DNA from: Chloridium humicola
Taxonomy: Eukaryota > Ascomycota > Sordariomycetes > Chaetosphaeriales > Chaetosphaeriaceae
Assembly (NCBI GenBank): GCA_027569505.1
Contig: JAPDFF010000041.1
Coordinates: forward strand, 148,681-212,680
Direction: 5' to 3'
Length of the DNA: 64,000 nucleotides
The notes beneath the pieces are model-generated. The model ran no database searches. It saw only the letters and a list, made by a program, of their open reading frames with translations, and was not told where the DNA came from. Shown here in pieces: positions 23,343 to 36,460 of the stretch. The position numbers and the translations under genes were made by a program. Within the stretch, counting starts at the first letter, position 1; the number at the start of each line of letters is the position of its first letter.

Positions 23343-26017
23343 TGTGGCGGGAATGTGTGGGTAGGTGGTGATTTGTGAAGGGGGTGTTGGGTCTGTTGAC
23401 AGCAGCGCGTCTGGCGATGGAGTGCAACAACAGCGATGATGGAGTTGACGGGTTCCAATTGCTTGCTTGCTTGTCGCAGCTGGTTATCGCGATAACAAAT
23501 TTCCTTTGCTTGGCATGACAACAGACGCTGGAGTGTGTGGTCCGTGCGTTAACAGCCGAAGCTGGGCCGACTCATTGCCCATGTTTCTCGGGTTGGATTC
23601 TTGGATTCCCGGGGCGAGTGCAACCTCTCACGACATCACTTGATTCGGGGGTTTTTGGATTTGAGCATATTCACAACATGCCGTGCGACGTGAGATAGAG
23701 CACGGGACAGAAAGTGGTATTTTTTCCGATGTGACCATGATCTCTATTTTTTTTCATATCCGCCATGTTTTTCCCCTCGTCGATGGCAAACCTCCTCAAC
23801 TCAGCTGCAGAACATACCGTCGCTTCTCTCCCTGGAGACAGGGTTGCAGCGTCGAGATCCCTTGATGCAGACGAACTGCACTTCATCCATCAGCTGCAAC
23901 TCCAGTTGGCGGATCTCAGCGAAGGCTGCTGATCAGCTTGCCTTTCCTTGGAACAGTCCCTACGACGCGGGATGGCCGCCGCTAGATCTTCGCCTCGAGC
24001 CTATGACGTTCGCCGACATTCCGTATCAGCACTTCATACCTTGGTCGCCTGTCGTTGAAGATGAAGATGAAACATGGCGTCTTCTTCAAGTGGCTATCGC
24101 GGAGGATGTCTGTGGCAACTGAAGGGAGGCGTGCGTGTGAAACAGGCCCAGAGGTGGGTGCTAGTGTGGGAGGGTATGAGAACCGAAAGGTTGAGTTCCT
24201 CACATGATGCTGGCCTCGTGGCCAGTCCCTCCATGTGTTGAGTCTAAATCCTCTTGGTGGAGGACGAGTGGCTTCCAAGTCGCGGCCTCGAGATGGAGGG
24301 TGGGAGGGATGACGACGGCGTTGTGGGGCCAAATGGATGCTTGGAAATGGAACCCACCCTGGTTCAAAGCTTCTAAATTTGGAGGGACCCTTAACCACAG
24401 CAAGGAAACCACGACCTGGGCGTTTTCCCGTCCCTTCTGCAAATCAGACATTGTCTCTCACGATGCAGAGTTACGACTGGCCGACTCGACGTCGCAATCT
24501 GTGAGAAGCGGCAGGGCTGGGATGCACGACGGCGGTCGACCGTTGAACAGCAGGCAACCGAACACCTGGGTGGCTCCCGAGACCCTGACTCCATGCGTCA
24601 TTTGGTTATTGCCCAGGCGGCAAAAGCGCTTGGCCACATGCTCGCCATGGCAACGCCTTGAGATGAGATGGCGACGTCGAAATTGGATGTTTGGCAGACC
24701 TCGGTCGTTGTCACTTTCACCAGGGGCCGAAATCTTGTGGTGACGGAGTTATCTGCCATATTAGAGAGGGCAGGCGGCCCCTAAACAGCTTGCGACTCGG
24801 TTCAGGAGGAAGAGATCGCATGCCGCGGGATGCGATGCAGTGAAGCTAGGAGCTCTATTTTCTCCTCTCCTACTGCGTACCTATGTACAGAGTAACTCGG
24901 CCTCTGGTTTCTCAATGCAAGAAACACTTGAATCTCTGAAAGGTCCCGCAGTGGCCAGCCAAGCCTGAAACACGACACCAGGTACGGAGGCGGAGGGGAG
25001 CAGATCGACGGCGGACTCGGATCTCTTTCCGAGGCTCTTTGCACCGAAGGCAAAGTGATCGGCCGAATTTTGGAGACACGAAGACTCACTTCAACCTCGA
25101 GCCAGCCAGAGGCAGACCAGGAATCTCTGGGAGAGGGGAAGCTTTCCACAGCGAGTCGAGGTCAGACGCAGCCATATGTACAGTGCGCAAATAGTGGGGG
25201 CCAATATTTGAGTTGGGATTATCTCGAGGGGCATGAAGCTTGAAGAACAACGCCATGATATCTTGAGGTACAATGAGAAGCAAAAGTGTACTGATTACCA
25301 TGTATTACCTCATCTGCTGCTGTTTTTGTCTTGCCTCGCTCCCTGGATTCTGCATCTCCGTTCAAACGACGACCGCAGGAACTCCAATGCAGCTCGAGGT
25401 CGCTTACGGTGCGGGAAGCCATTCGAACTGTTGCCGTCGACCCTGCGACCCCTGTTGTGTCCCTTGCCCCACCCTCCTCTCTGAAAAGCGCTGGAAGCCT
25501 GTCATGTCGTCGCTCCCCTCTGCCGCTGATGCTGGGCTCATTTAATCAAACTTCCACTTGCACCCGCCAAAACACCACGCCGTGTCGTCGACCGGAAACC
25601 ATAAACCAGCGCTGCTCCTTGCGCACCTCAGCCGTACCGGTCCCGCCATCCTCTCCTCTCGAGTCCCACTCGCCGCGCCGTCCCAGGAACCAGTTTCTGG
25701 CTTCGACTCAGCGATCGACCCGCAGCAGCTGTCGCCGAGAAACGGGTCTCGACCTTCCTTCGCTGCTGCACCGCGTCAATCATCTCCCCATCCTCCCATC
25801 AACTGCCCGCCCAACCTGCGCCCGCCAGCAAGACGAACATCACCTCCGGCTCCTCCACGTGCTACCTTATTTTTCCCTCCCAGAGCCCGGCCACTCTGCA
25901 TCATTTATGCACCATTTCGATCCCATCTTATATCCCTGAACCTGGCGACCTCGAGCACTGCACCCTGCCCAGCGCGGTGGCTCCGACTCAACCGCCCACC
26001 GTCGCGCCGTCGCAATC
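23343..26017. other. Gene-poor divergent interval between TIM9 and the RhoGAP gene
   Basis: This is 2.7 kb with no recognisable protein family on either strand; the longest ORFs (for example 24204-24743) have erratic composition. The right half, about 25400-26017, is C/T-rich on the plus strand with few purine runs, as expected for a long fungal 5' leader of the RhoGAP gene. Promoters for both flanking genes must lie here. Confidence 0.45.
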
Positions 26018-29000
26018 ATGACGCTCGCCGCACCCCAACCCGCTGCGCAGCAGCAACACCCGCAGCAACAGCAGCACGCGAACGCGCCACCCCCTCCCAC
26101 CACGCCCGTCGCGTCCCCGATACAAGCTGCCGTCTCGCCGCCCAACAAGCGTGATTTGAAGTCGTGGTGGAAGAACTTCAAGCTCCCCTCGAAACACCAG
26201 GAATCACATGGTACAGCAGTCCCGTCCAAGTTTACCACAAGAGCAAAGCCCCGCAGGATAGCATCCATATTCGTCGAAGACAGGGACGGATGTCTCAGTC
26301 AGACCCCGCCATCACTGGCCCTGCTCCGGACCATCGTGTCGGACGAGGAAAAGCGCGCCGTTCATCGAGCAAGTGCAGCCGTGAACCTGCCGTCTCCATC
26401 CAGGCCGCCTGAGGCGCCGAAATTGAGAGCCTTTGCCCGTCTTGTCCCCTGGCGGTTTGGCGCATGCGCCCGCACCTCGCCTCCGAAGCCACGCGGTGTC
26501 GGGACGAAACTAATGGTCGCAGAACCCCGGCCCCACGGCATCTTCGGCGTCCCCCTGCGGCAGAGCATCACCTACGCGAACGTCGCCATATCCCTCGTCG
26601 ACGAGGAAGGCAAGAGCTACATTTATGGCTATGTCCCCATTGTCGTCGCTAAGTGCGGCGTGTTTCTGAAAGAGAGGGGTGCGTACACTTACCCGCCCTG
26701 TTCCGGGTAAATGCTAACGTCTGTCCAAGCCACCGAGGTCGAGGGAATCTTCCGCCTCAGCGGATCCGAGAAGCGCATCAAAGAGCTCAAGACCATTTTT
26801 GACTCACCCGACAGATATGGTAAGGGGCTTATCTGGGAAGGATACACGGTTCACGATGCCGCCAACGTACTCCGCCGCTATCTCAACGACCTCCCAGAGC
26901 CCGTCGTCCCTCTCGATCTCTACGAAAAGTTCCGCGAACCACTTAGAGGCGCAACCAGAATGGGAGCTGGCGATGCCGAGGGGCCGCAGTTCATCGAGAA
27001 CTTCGACATGGATGCCGCCATTATCAGGTACCAGCGCCTGATCACGGAGCTGCCCCCGCTCAATCGCCAGTTGCTGCTGTACATCCTGGATCTCCTCGCC
27101 GTGTTCGCTGCCAAGTCGGACCAGAATCGCATGACGTCGCAGAATTTGGCCGCCATCTTCCAGCCGGGCATGTTATCGCACCCGGCCCACGCGATGGCAC
27201 CCGAAGAATACCGGCTTAACCAATGTGTCATCATCTTCCTGATCGAGAACCAGGACCATTTCCTCATCGGGATGCAAGGCACGGCTGCTGATGAGAAGAC
27301 GGTGGAGGAGGTGCAGAAAGGTACCCCTGTGCTAAACCCACCGTCGACACCCGAGAAGGGCGGACTCGTCCGATCCGGGTCAACTGCGAGTGCCGGCGCG
27401 GAGAGCGTCGCGAGGGAGGGCTCGATCCGGAGAAACAAGTCGATCTCATCCAGGCGGTCCTTCCAGTCGAACGGTTGCTCCAGTCCGGGCAGCCCGGCAT
27501 TGACAGCGACCCCTACGAGTGGTCTGGCGCGGAGCAACACTTTGCCGTCGAAGAAGTCGCCCGCTCTGCAGTCTGGGCGGTTTGCTCATCGAAACGACCC
27601 ACAACTGACACCCCTCACCCCCGTTGCGCCCCCAGCAACTACCGTCGTGAACCCCCCGGCTGTGGTCGAAGAAGTCGCCACCCCCCCAGAGGAAACGGTG
27701 CCCTCAATTCCGGCTTCGACAGCGCCGTCTAGTTCACAAACCGGTCTGGCCGTACCTGGTGCCCGGAGCCAGGACAGGCTGCTGGAGCCCTTTGCGCCTG
27801 AGCCCACGACTCCGTCAAAGGAGCGGAAACTGCCCATCCTGTTCCAGAGGATCGCGGCGAGTGATAACGACGGGCGGCAGCCAAACAAGCTTAGGAAGAA
27901 GAGGTTACCGGGGAGTGCCAACCCTAGTGCTCATAGTTCGAGTGCTTCACTGCCCCATTCAACAGCAGCGTCTCCCAGCGTCGAGTCGCCCAATCCGCTT
28001 GAAACAATTCCGTCTGCCTCGAAGGTGATTAGCCCCGGAATCGCCACTACCACACCATCGACCAGCACACCCTCGGAGCCGACGCCGCGGACAGCTCATA
28101 CTCCCCCCAGCAGTGCCGAGTTGGGCCATGCCCAGCCCAGCAGCACTAATGCAGGCCATGGCGACCCGAGGCCTTCGCATTCCAGTTCTGGTCTACCCAA
28201 CGCGAGCAGCGTCCACACCGATACTCTCCACCCCAGCAGTGCCCAGGCGACCCTAAGGTCCAAGAAGTCGCCTCCGACCTCTTTGCACAGCTCATTCAAC
28301 GAGAGCTCGGATCTCGACCAGATCGAGGAGCTCCCGACGCCGCCTACTGAGCTGCCGGCCCCCGATACACCCAGCGAAAAGGAGAAGAAGAGGCGCTGGC
28401 GGCTCTCCCGCAAGAAGGAAGAGACGTCGCCGCCACCCTTCCCGTCGTTTACCTCACCCCGCCAGGGCCTCGGGTCGAACGCACACGGAGATGTCAGCAC
28501 TACGTCGGTGGGCAGCTCTAGCTACAGGCCCCGGGCGAGCATGTCTGGGGATGTGAGCGACCGGATCACGCTCAATACGGAGGCGCCTCTCGTTGAGGTG
28601 TCCAGCAAGGACAGCAAGGATGAGTCGAAGAAGCTCACCTCGTGGCTCAAGACAAAGTATCGCGAACATAAGGAGAACGCGGAGCAGAGGAGGAACAAGT
28701 CGCCGCCTGGGGAGCGGAATGTGTCACTTGGGTCGAGTCTCATGTCGTCCCGAGGGAAGAGCTTGGATCTTAAGCGGGGTGATGAGGAGAAGCAGCAGGT
28801 TCAGGAGGCACCACCGATGCCGCAGCCGCAGGCACAATTGGCACAGCAGGTACCTCCAGCACAGCAAGCCCAGCGTGTTCCGCAGCCGCAGCAGGCATAT
28901 CAGATGCAACAGCCGCCTCAGACTCAACAGGTCCAGGGTCTCCAGCATCCGCAGCCGCCGCAGCACGCACCGCAGCCTCAGCACACAGCTCCAGCACATC

Positions 29001-29596
29001 TGGTCCAGCATCTGCAACAGCCGCAGCAACCACCTCAGATGCAACAACCGCTCCAGGCCCAGCAGGCCCAGCATCTTCAGCAGCAGTCGCATGCACAGCA
29101 GGCACCTCCTACACAGGAGACGCAGCAGCCACTTCAAAGGCACCAAGTTCCCAAGTCGCTTCAGGTCCCGCAAGGGCCGCCAGTTCCGCGGGTGCCCCAG
29201 GCATTGCAGGCCTCCCAAGTGCCGCAACCTCAGCAGGTTCCCCGAGCGCCCTTGGTGCCCCAGGTGCCACCGGTTTCCCCGACATCTCATGCACCTCAGG
29301 TGTTCCAGGCGTACACGCCACCGGTCCCTCAAATGCAGCAGCCAGCGGTTCAACAGGCGCCCCGGGTGGTTCAGGAGTCTGCAGTCCCCCCTTCTCAAGC
29401 GCAGCAGCCGCAGCAACCGCAGCAGCAACCGCAGCAGCAAGCACCCCATGCGGTTCAGGAGTCCGCCGTACCGCCTCCTCAGCCGCAGCAGCAGTCGGTT
29501 CAGCAGGCGCCCCAAGCAGTTCAGGCGCCCCTAGTCCCGCCTCCTCAACCTCAAACCCAACAGGAGCCGCCTGCTCAAGACCTTAAGGCAGAATGA
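26018..29596 (+). CDS. Rho GTPase-activating protein, SAC7/BAG7 type
   Basis: The preferred model has three exons (26018-26210, 26523-26678, 26730-29596) and 1071 aa. The N-terminus is Gln/Pro-rich and then KRDLKSWWKNFKLP. The RhoGAP domain (about residues 70-290) begins GIFGVPLRQSITYANVAI and contains the arginine-finger loop VEGIFRLSGSEKRIKELK, plus YTVHDAANVLRRYLNDLPEP. This class turns off Rho1-family GTPases controlling cell-wall integrity and actin. A long Ser/Thr/Pro-rich region follows, then a Gln/Pro repeat tail of about 270 residues. The intron 26211-26522 is stop-free and a multiple of three. I treat it as an intron because splicing it out brings the conserved GIFGVPL next to the SWWK motif, and because the intervening 104 residues look non-coding; if retained the protein is 1175 aa. 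Confidence 0.87.
28780..29590 (+). repeat. Gln/Pro-rich imperfect coding repeats in the RhoGAP tail
   Basis: About 270 codons are dominated by CAG/CAA and CCN. Near the end a unit of roughly 30 codons recurs imperfectly three times, with cores VQESAVPPSQ, VQESAVPPPQPQ and VQAPLVPPPQPQ (about 29368-29570). It looks like a disordered, length-variable tail. Confidence 0.8.
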
Positions 29597-32525
29597 GGAA
29601 CAGGTTGACATAAAAACAAAAAAGAGATGGACGAGAGCCTCAACGAGTTGACGCCGTTACGAAATATTCCTAGATGTACCTTTGTTTTTAGTTTTGATGA
29701 TGTTGGGTGGGGGGGTATAGACAGCGTTGCTTGTTGAGCATGTCATGCCTCAGATGCGATGTTGGCGGCGGAGGGCGGATACCCGAGCTTTTTTGGTTTG
29801 GTTTGGTTTGGTTTGGTTTGTAGGTTGTTTTGTTTGTCTATACGATTCAGGGGGTGGTGGTAGATGGGAGGGGGGGGGGGTTGTCTGTTGTTGCGACAAG
29901 GTGTCCAAGATACCTTTGATGAGCGAGAGCGGCCTCTGTGGGGGAAGCGATATTCTTCAATGCTATTCCTAACTTGTAGATGGATGGCGGTTGTTGTTGA
30001 GAGCATTTCCAGCGGGTAGCAGGCCAGCGGGTGTTGAACAGACAGCGGGGGAGATCCAGGAGGGCAAAGCGAAAAAGAAAGTTGAACATTCCCCTTCCAC
30101 AGCCATCACATCACATCACGTCTCTCCACAAATGCAAGTCACTCCCATCCATGCATGTTCATGCCATGATGTGCCATCAATGATCAAGCCCAACCTAAAA
30201 GAGCGGATGGTTTTCCCTGTTCCCCCACATCCGATCCCATGATCACGGTCCCTCTTCCCCAGGGACGGACCCTAGAATGTACAATCCATCTGCCCCGGAA
30301 ACCTCACCCAATGGAATCACCAACATAGGCCACCGGAAGTCCCAACACAGCACTAGCGCGCCCATCCCCCAAACACAACCCAAGACCGCCGCAACCCGTC
30401 CCATGGATGTCAGTGTCCAGTGGGATTCCCCACGGAGCCGGCCGACGGGGCCACTGAGGGCGATCATTGCTTGGGGGGAAGGATGAGGGAATGTCTTGGG
30501 GGGAGGGATTGGGCATGTCTTGGGAGCTTGGGTTGGGGAAAACAGGCTTGGAAGTGCGGGGGGTGTTGGGTTCGCTGGAGACGCTGGGGAGTGTTGGGGT
30601 TTGGTTCCAACTGTGTGTGTACAAGACAGGACAGAAGTGGGCAGATGCCAAGCGTGGTGTCCAGACCGCTTTCCACACTTTCTCCACATTCTTTTCCTCC
30701 CCCGCAGAAGCAAACACGGGGTTTTTGGGTGTGGCACGTGCGTTTTGTGGGGGAGGGTTGTGAGTGGGGTAGGATGGGGGTGGGATGTGGGATGGAAGGC
30801 CAAAAGGATCCTAGCCGCGGTTGTTCCGAAGTGAGAACTCCGCCCAACCTCACCATAGATGCCGGAAGTGACCCTGTGTCTGGTTTGGTCTGGTGTTGCA
30901 TCCAGCCAACGCCACGGGAAAAGCTTACCTCCCGTGGTTGACTGCCCCGAGCGCGTTGGCTAGCTGAAGGTGGTAATTGTCTCCGGGAGCTTGTGACCAC
31001 GCCAACAGAGAGAGCGGGCGGTCGAGATCGGTCGGCGGCGGGTTGGGTGGTTTTGTACCTAATGCTCATCCCGGATGGAGTATTTTGCTTGATGTCACCA
31101 TTTGACTCATCCCATCCATCGGACCTGAAGTTTTGAAGCGCAATCCACTCTGTGAGCTCCGGTTCGGAGCCAGGCCCACTGCCCATCGGCACTTGGGAGG
31201 TGGGAGTCAGCACCGGGCCGAAAACGCAGCGCTCGCCGAGTTCACGAGTCTGGGAGGGACCGACTGACTGACACCGCGTGTTTTCGATGGTCGTCAGATC
31301 AGCCTGTCGCCGGCATGCACAATTCTGGCATGGCTTGTTTTCCCGCCGCTGCTGACCAGCACTAACCCCAAAACCGCGGCAGATGCAGACAGCGACGGCA
31401 CATCCTGCATTGCACCTGCCTGCCGTCCCCCGGACGCCCATGCGCGCCACTGGCCGAAATTCGGACAAGTGTGGTGCTTGGCGATCTTAAACGGTTCGCC
31501 TGTGGGTCCACTTGGAGGGAGGACATCCCAGCACCACCACCCCGCGGGCGGCGGAAACCCTTCTTTGGTGTCGCCTCTGAGCGCTCTCGCATTCGAATCC
31601 AGTCAAACCCTCTCAGCCGCTGCCGCCCTTCTCGAAGTCGGTCCGTCCGCTCGCCCGGCTGGGACGTCAGCCCAGCGCGTCCAAGGCCGAGCTAGTGGCC
31701 CGCCAGCCAGGAACCACAGCCAACCGGGAGGCAGTCCGCGTCAATGGCTCACCTCCCTTTTGGCTTTCCGCGTCGACCACGCGCGCGTCCAAGACCGCCA
31801 TGCCATCGCCCAGACATGAGGGCATGCTGCGGTGGCGCAAGCCACAACGCCATGATATCTCCGAGTTGACATCAGAGCCCCAGAGCCTCACCAACGTCGC
31901 ATTCAAACTTGACTCCCTCACACACGGATGCCGAAGGACGGTCACATTCGCCGAAACCAAAGCCGATATCGTCTCCCCAGACTCACAACGCCGGCAATGG
32001 CCCACGACCCTTGCCCCAGCGCGTGTGGAGTGCCACCGCATGCATTCCCCATCCATCCCGCACATGGTTCAAGACATGGTCGCTGTGTTTTATACTGTAT
32101 TAGGAAGGTGGTTTGCGACCCCATCCCCGATCCCGGGCCATGGAAGGGAGGGGGGGGGAGGTCAATGGAATCTAATGCGGAGGAGACGCCAATCACAATA
32201 ATGCTGCTGGCTGTGGGGAGGGAGGGAGGAGGGCAGGATCCGGGTTTGGGGAACACAGTCATGCCGGTGGTGGTGGTGCTGTGCGAGAGAGGAGTGCCGT
32301 AGCTGGTGGGAGGTTAAATAGAAGGGTGTGACCGCGTTGTACAGATCTGCTGTTCTCTTTTTTCTTGCATTCTGGTCTTGTCATCTTCCTCGACTTCACG
32401 TCTTCGTTCGGCCTCCTTCTTGTTGACGGACGGCTTGATACTACCTACCCGCTGGAAAGGGTCACACACACAGCGAGTTGGACTGAGCTCTACCTGCTTG
32501 CCCGAGAGGCATCACAACCGCCAAT
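29597..32525. other. Gene-poor interval upstream of the MFS gene
   Basis: This is 2.9 kb without a recognisable gene. It begins with the 3' flank of the RhoGAP gene and ends with the promoter of the transporter, which includes a TTAAATAG TATA-like element around 32313-32320. Several ORFs over 150 codons exist on the minus strand (for example 30464-31468), but none shows a domain or splice logic. Confidence 0.4.
29789..29820. repeat. Short TTTGG tandem repeat
   Basis: About five consecutive TTTGG units follow a short T-run. This is a simple microsatellite in the 3' flank of the RhoGAP gene. Confidence 0.9.
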
Positions 32526-34346
32526 ATGTCGGACCCTAAGCATCGTATGTTGGATTGTCTCTTTGTTGTTGATGTTGCAACCCTACACACCTCGACGTGA
32601 ACGTCTCTTACACGTCTCGTCTCTCCACCCCCGGATTCACTCCGTCCCTATCCCATCCGACTCCGGTCCCCATCCCCGCTCCCACCGCTCGAACATTCAT
32701 CACCGTATCCCCTCCTTCCACTCCCTCATGCTAACCATCACCCCCCCCCCCCAGCCTCCGACGAGGAGTCCGCCAAGCACATCCCCTCAACGGCCCCCCC
32801 CTACGACGCCGCGTCCACCTCCTCAACCCAAGTCATCTGCCCCGCGCACACCACCGAAAACAAAATCAAAGCCCGCATCGACCTGCACATCATCCCCTTC
32901 GTCATCGTGCTCTACCTGATGGCCTTCCTAGACCGCGTCAACATCGCCAACGCGCGCGCCTTCGGCCTCGAGAAGGACCTGGGCATGGTCGGCAATCAGT
33001 ACAACACGGCCCTCGTCATCTTCTTCGTGCCGTACATCTTGTTTGAGGTGCCGTCGAATATCCTGCTGAAGCATTTCTCCCCGAGGGTTTGGTTGAGCAT
33101 TTGCTGCATTGGGTTTGGGGCTGTCACGGCGATGCAGGGGTTGGTGCAGAATTTCAGTGGGATACTGGCGACGAGGTTTTTTTTGGGTGTTTTTGAGAGT
33201 GTGATGTTTCCGGGGTGTTTTTATTTGCTGTCGAGTTGGTATCGGAGGGAGGAGGCGCAGAAGAGGTTCTCGTTGTTCTTTTCGTCGACGTCGCTTGCGG
33301 GTGCGTTTGGCGGGCTGTTGGCGTCGGCGATTGGGAAGATGGATTATGTGAGGGGGTATAGGGGGTGGAGGTGGATTTTTATTTTGGAGGGGTGCTTTAC
33401 TGTTGGGTTGGGGGTGTTGTTTTTGTTTACGTTTCCGTCGTTTCCTGAGCAGGCGGTAGGTTTCCCCTTTTTTTCCCGAAAGAAACGAACCTGTACTGAC
33501 AGGCAGCGCAGAAATGGCTCCGCGACGACGAGCGCGAATTCGTCAAGGCCCGTCTCGCCGCCTCCTCGGGCCCCAGCGGCGCCGACCGCAAGATCACCAT
33601 CAAGGACGTCAAGAACGCCCTCTGCGACTACAAGATCTGGCTCGGCGCCTTCATGTACTTCGGCCTGATCGTGCCGGCCTACTCGTACGCTTACTTCGCC
33701 CCTACCATCATCCAGAGCTACAAGTTCAGCCCCATCCAGACCCAGCTGCGGTCTGTGCCGCCCTGGGCGGTGGCGTTTGGCTTTGCCATGGTGGTCGCGA
33801 CGTTGTCGGATTGGGCGAAGCATCGGTTTTTGTTTGTGATTGGTGCGATTTGCATTGCGATCTCCGGGTTTGCGGTGTTGATTACTGTGCATGACAACCT
33901 CAGTGTGCAGTATGGCGCGCTGTTTTTGGTGGTTATGGGAACATACTCGGCCATGCCGGTGCAGGTGTGCTGGTTTAATATGAACTTGGCCGGGCATCAT
34001 CGCAGGGCGATTGGGTCGGCGTGGCAGATTGGTATGTCTCCTCCTTCACCCCTTATTCCTCACTTCACAAGACAGATTGTGCTGACTACAGCTACTAGGT
34101 TTTGGCAACATCGGCGGCATCATCTCCACCTTCTCGTTCGTCTCCACCGATGCTCCCTACTACAAGAAGGGCTACGCCATCTGCGTGTCGTTTATCTGCC
34201 TCAGCGTGCTTGCCTCGGTCGCGTATGCTGCCGCGATTACCTGGGAGAACAAGAAGCGCGCAAAGACGCCACAGAATCTAGATTTGACGGAACAGGAGAA
34301 GATGGATTTGGGGGATATGAATCCTGAGTTTAGGTATATGCTCTAG
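32526..34346 (+). CDS. MFS transporter, anion:cation symporter (Dal5/Tna1-like) family
   Basis: Four exons (32526-32544, 32755-33455, 33512-34031, 34099-34346) give 495 aa. Exon 1 is only 19 nt (MSDPKH). The cytosolic N-terminus leads into ARIDLHIIPFVIVLYLMAF and the family hallmark FLDRVNIANARAFGLEKDL. About twelve hydrophobic helices follow. The central loop contains the exon 2/3 junction FPEQAKWLRDDEREFVKARL. This plasma-membrane family imports organic anions such as allantoate, nicotinate, pantothenate, biotin precursors or tartrate; the substrate cannot be read from the sequence. Several acceptors are possible at exon 3; the one at 33512 was chosen because it restores the typical QAKWL motif. 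The adjacent isocitrate-lyase-like gene is convergent and could act on an imported carboxylate, but this is only a suggestion from proximity. Confidence 0.9.
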
Positions 34347-34978
34347 GGGAAGAGAAGGAGGGGTTATGATGATGTTGTGTGTTTTGAATGAACGAATGAT
34401 ACCCATCGGTTGAATTAGACGATGAGGAGGGGATAGAAGACTGTAGAGCAGTCTGTTCCTGCCGAGCTTGCTCGGTTTAGAGGTGGTAATAGGGTCTGAT
34501 ACGAGACCGGATATAATAATCAACCAAGTTCAAATCACTTTGATGGGTCTTCTCAATTGTGTTGTGTGATGCCGTGCTTCCAAAGTTGTGTTTGACATAC
34601 TGTGATGTAGGGCCCCGGTGTGGGGGCACCACCACATCTTCCTTGCAGCCAGCCCACTCACTGCCTTTTCCCCCACCATCTTCATCCATCACCATCCTCC
34701 ATCATAGAGCAATCCATCACTTCATCACCCGCAACACATACAATACAAAGCTTAGGCTTTGGAATTCCAGGCGTTTTGATGTCTTTGGCACCGTTATATA
34801 ACCCTTGGCCAACAGACCGGTGTTGCCCCGGTGGTTGACTTCCCCAAGCCCCAGTCCGTTGAGAGGTCAGGAGCTGTTCCTCCCAATCTCAGGCAACAGC
34901 AGGTCAGTCTCTCATCAACACCACCGCATCCTCTCAGATCTCCCATCCTTGACACAGGAGGAGGGCAAAGTAATAGAC
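34347..34978. other. Convergent 3' flanks of the MFS and lyase genes
   Basis: About 630 bp between two stop codons. No gene was recognised; the AT-rich left half is probably 3' UTR. Confidence 0.4.
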
Positions 34979-36429
34979 TCAAACACCCCCCTCAAAACTC
35001 CTGCCCCCCATCTCCCCATCAAACTTCGCGCACTCACTCAGCCCACACAACTCAAATATTTCCCTGATCCCACCCTGCACTCTCCTCTCGTTCTCTTCCC
35101 CGTTCTCACCCTCACCCTCACCACCATCCACCCCTTCATTTTGTGTATCAATAACACGATCCTTCAACATCCCAGTCTCCTTTAGCTCCCGTGCCGCAGC
35201 CTGGTAGGCGAGGTATGCAGCCGTCATGGCGAAACAGGGCCAGATGACGATTCTGAAGCCGAGGGATTGGGCAGTGAAAGAGGGGAGGAGGGGGGTGAGG
35301 CCGCCGGAGACGAGGTTTAGGAGGCAGGGTGTTGGGGCCTTTTCTAAGTGTTAGTATTTGTTTTCTTTTTGTTCGGCGGTGAGATGTCTGGAACAGAGGG
35401 TAGGTAGGGGGCGCAGTAGAAAAGGGGGAGGTGAGCTGAATGTGAGAGGATATTTGAAGAAGTGAAAGGAGATGAGGGATGGGACAAGAGGAGAAAGAGT
35501 TGGAGAAAAGATAAAGATGGAGGGTGCAAAACAAAAAAAGAGGTCAGTTTGGGAAGCAAGTAGAAAGAAGGGCAGCAAAAGGAAAGGGGTATGGGAAATG
35601 TAAACACAAAGCCAGAGAGCAACACAGAAACCACCCACCATAACCTCCACAACCCTCCTCATCTCCTCCTCGCTCCTCATCCCCTCCAAAAACGCCACAT
35701 CTGCCCCGGCCGCTACAGCAGCCTTCAATCTCTTGACCGCCTCATCAAAGCCACAACTCTGCAGCGCATCCGTCCTTGCGATAATCACGATATCCGACTC
35801 AAGTCGTTGCCGCGCTGCAACCGCCGCCCGGATGCGCGCTACAAATGTGCCCTCGTCCACCAGCTCCTTGCCCATGAGGTGCCCGCACCGCTTGCTCAGC
35901 ACCTGGTCCTCGATATGCAGCGCCGCGACGCCCGCGAGGATGTAGCGCTCGACCTTTCATCAGTCCGGTTAGTGCCTACCACTCACAAATACCACCCACC
36001 ACGCACAGCAGTATCAGTCCCTTTCAAACCAGCTTCAAGCCAGCTTCAAACCAACCTCATCAGACCCCCAACCAGCTTGATCAACAAAACCTCCCCACAC
36101 AGTCCAGCCTGACCAAACCCCCGACCTGAGCCCAACCAACCACCACAACAGTTAGGAAAGAAACATGAAAAGGAGGTACTTACCGTCCTCCCAACCATAA
36201 CCACCCCCCCAAACCCCGCATCCGCATCAGCAATAACCGGCACACTCCGATCCAACCCAGCCAACATGCCTGCATTCTGCACCATGTCATCGGCTGTGGT
36301 CAGACCAAGGTCGGGCATGCCTAGGAGGGAGATGGATGTGCCTGCACCGGTCTGTCATTGCAATCATAGTGTTAGCATTGTTTGGGGCTCAGGACTGGGG
36401 TTGGAGGAGGGGGGTAAGAGGGGGGGGGG

Positions 36430-36460
<31 letters not shown>

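Noticed and set aside
24204..24743. 179-codon ORF between TIM9 and the RhoGAP gene
   Set aside because: No recognisable domain and no supporting splice or codon pattern.
30464..31468. 334-codon ORF on the minus strand with Cys-rich patches
   Set aside because: No domain, no homology recognised, and the Cys spacing does not fit a zinc cluster. Long ORFs by chance are common in GC-rich DNA.
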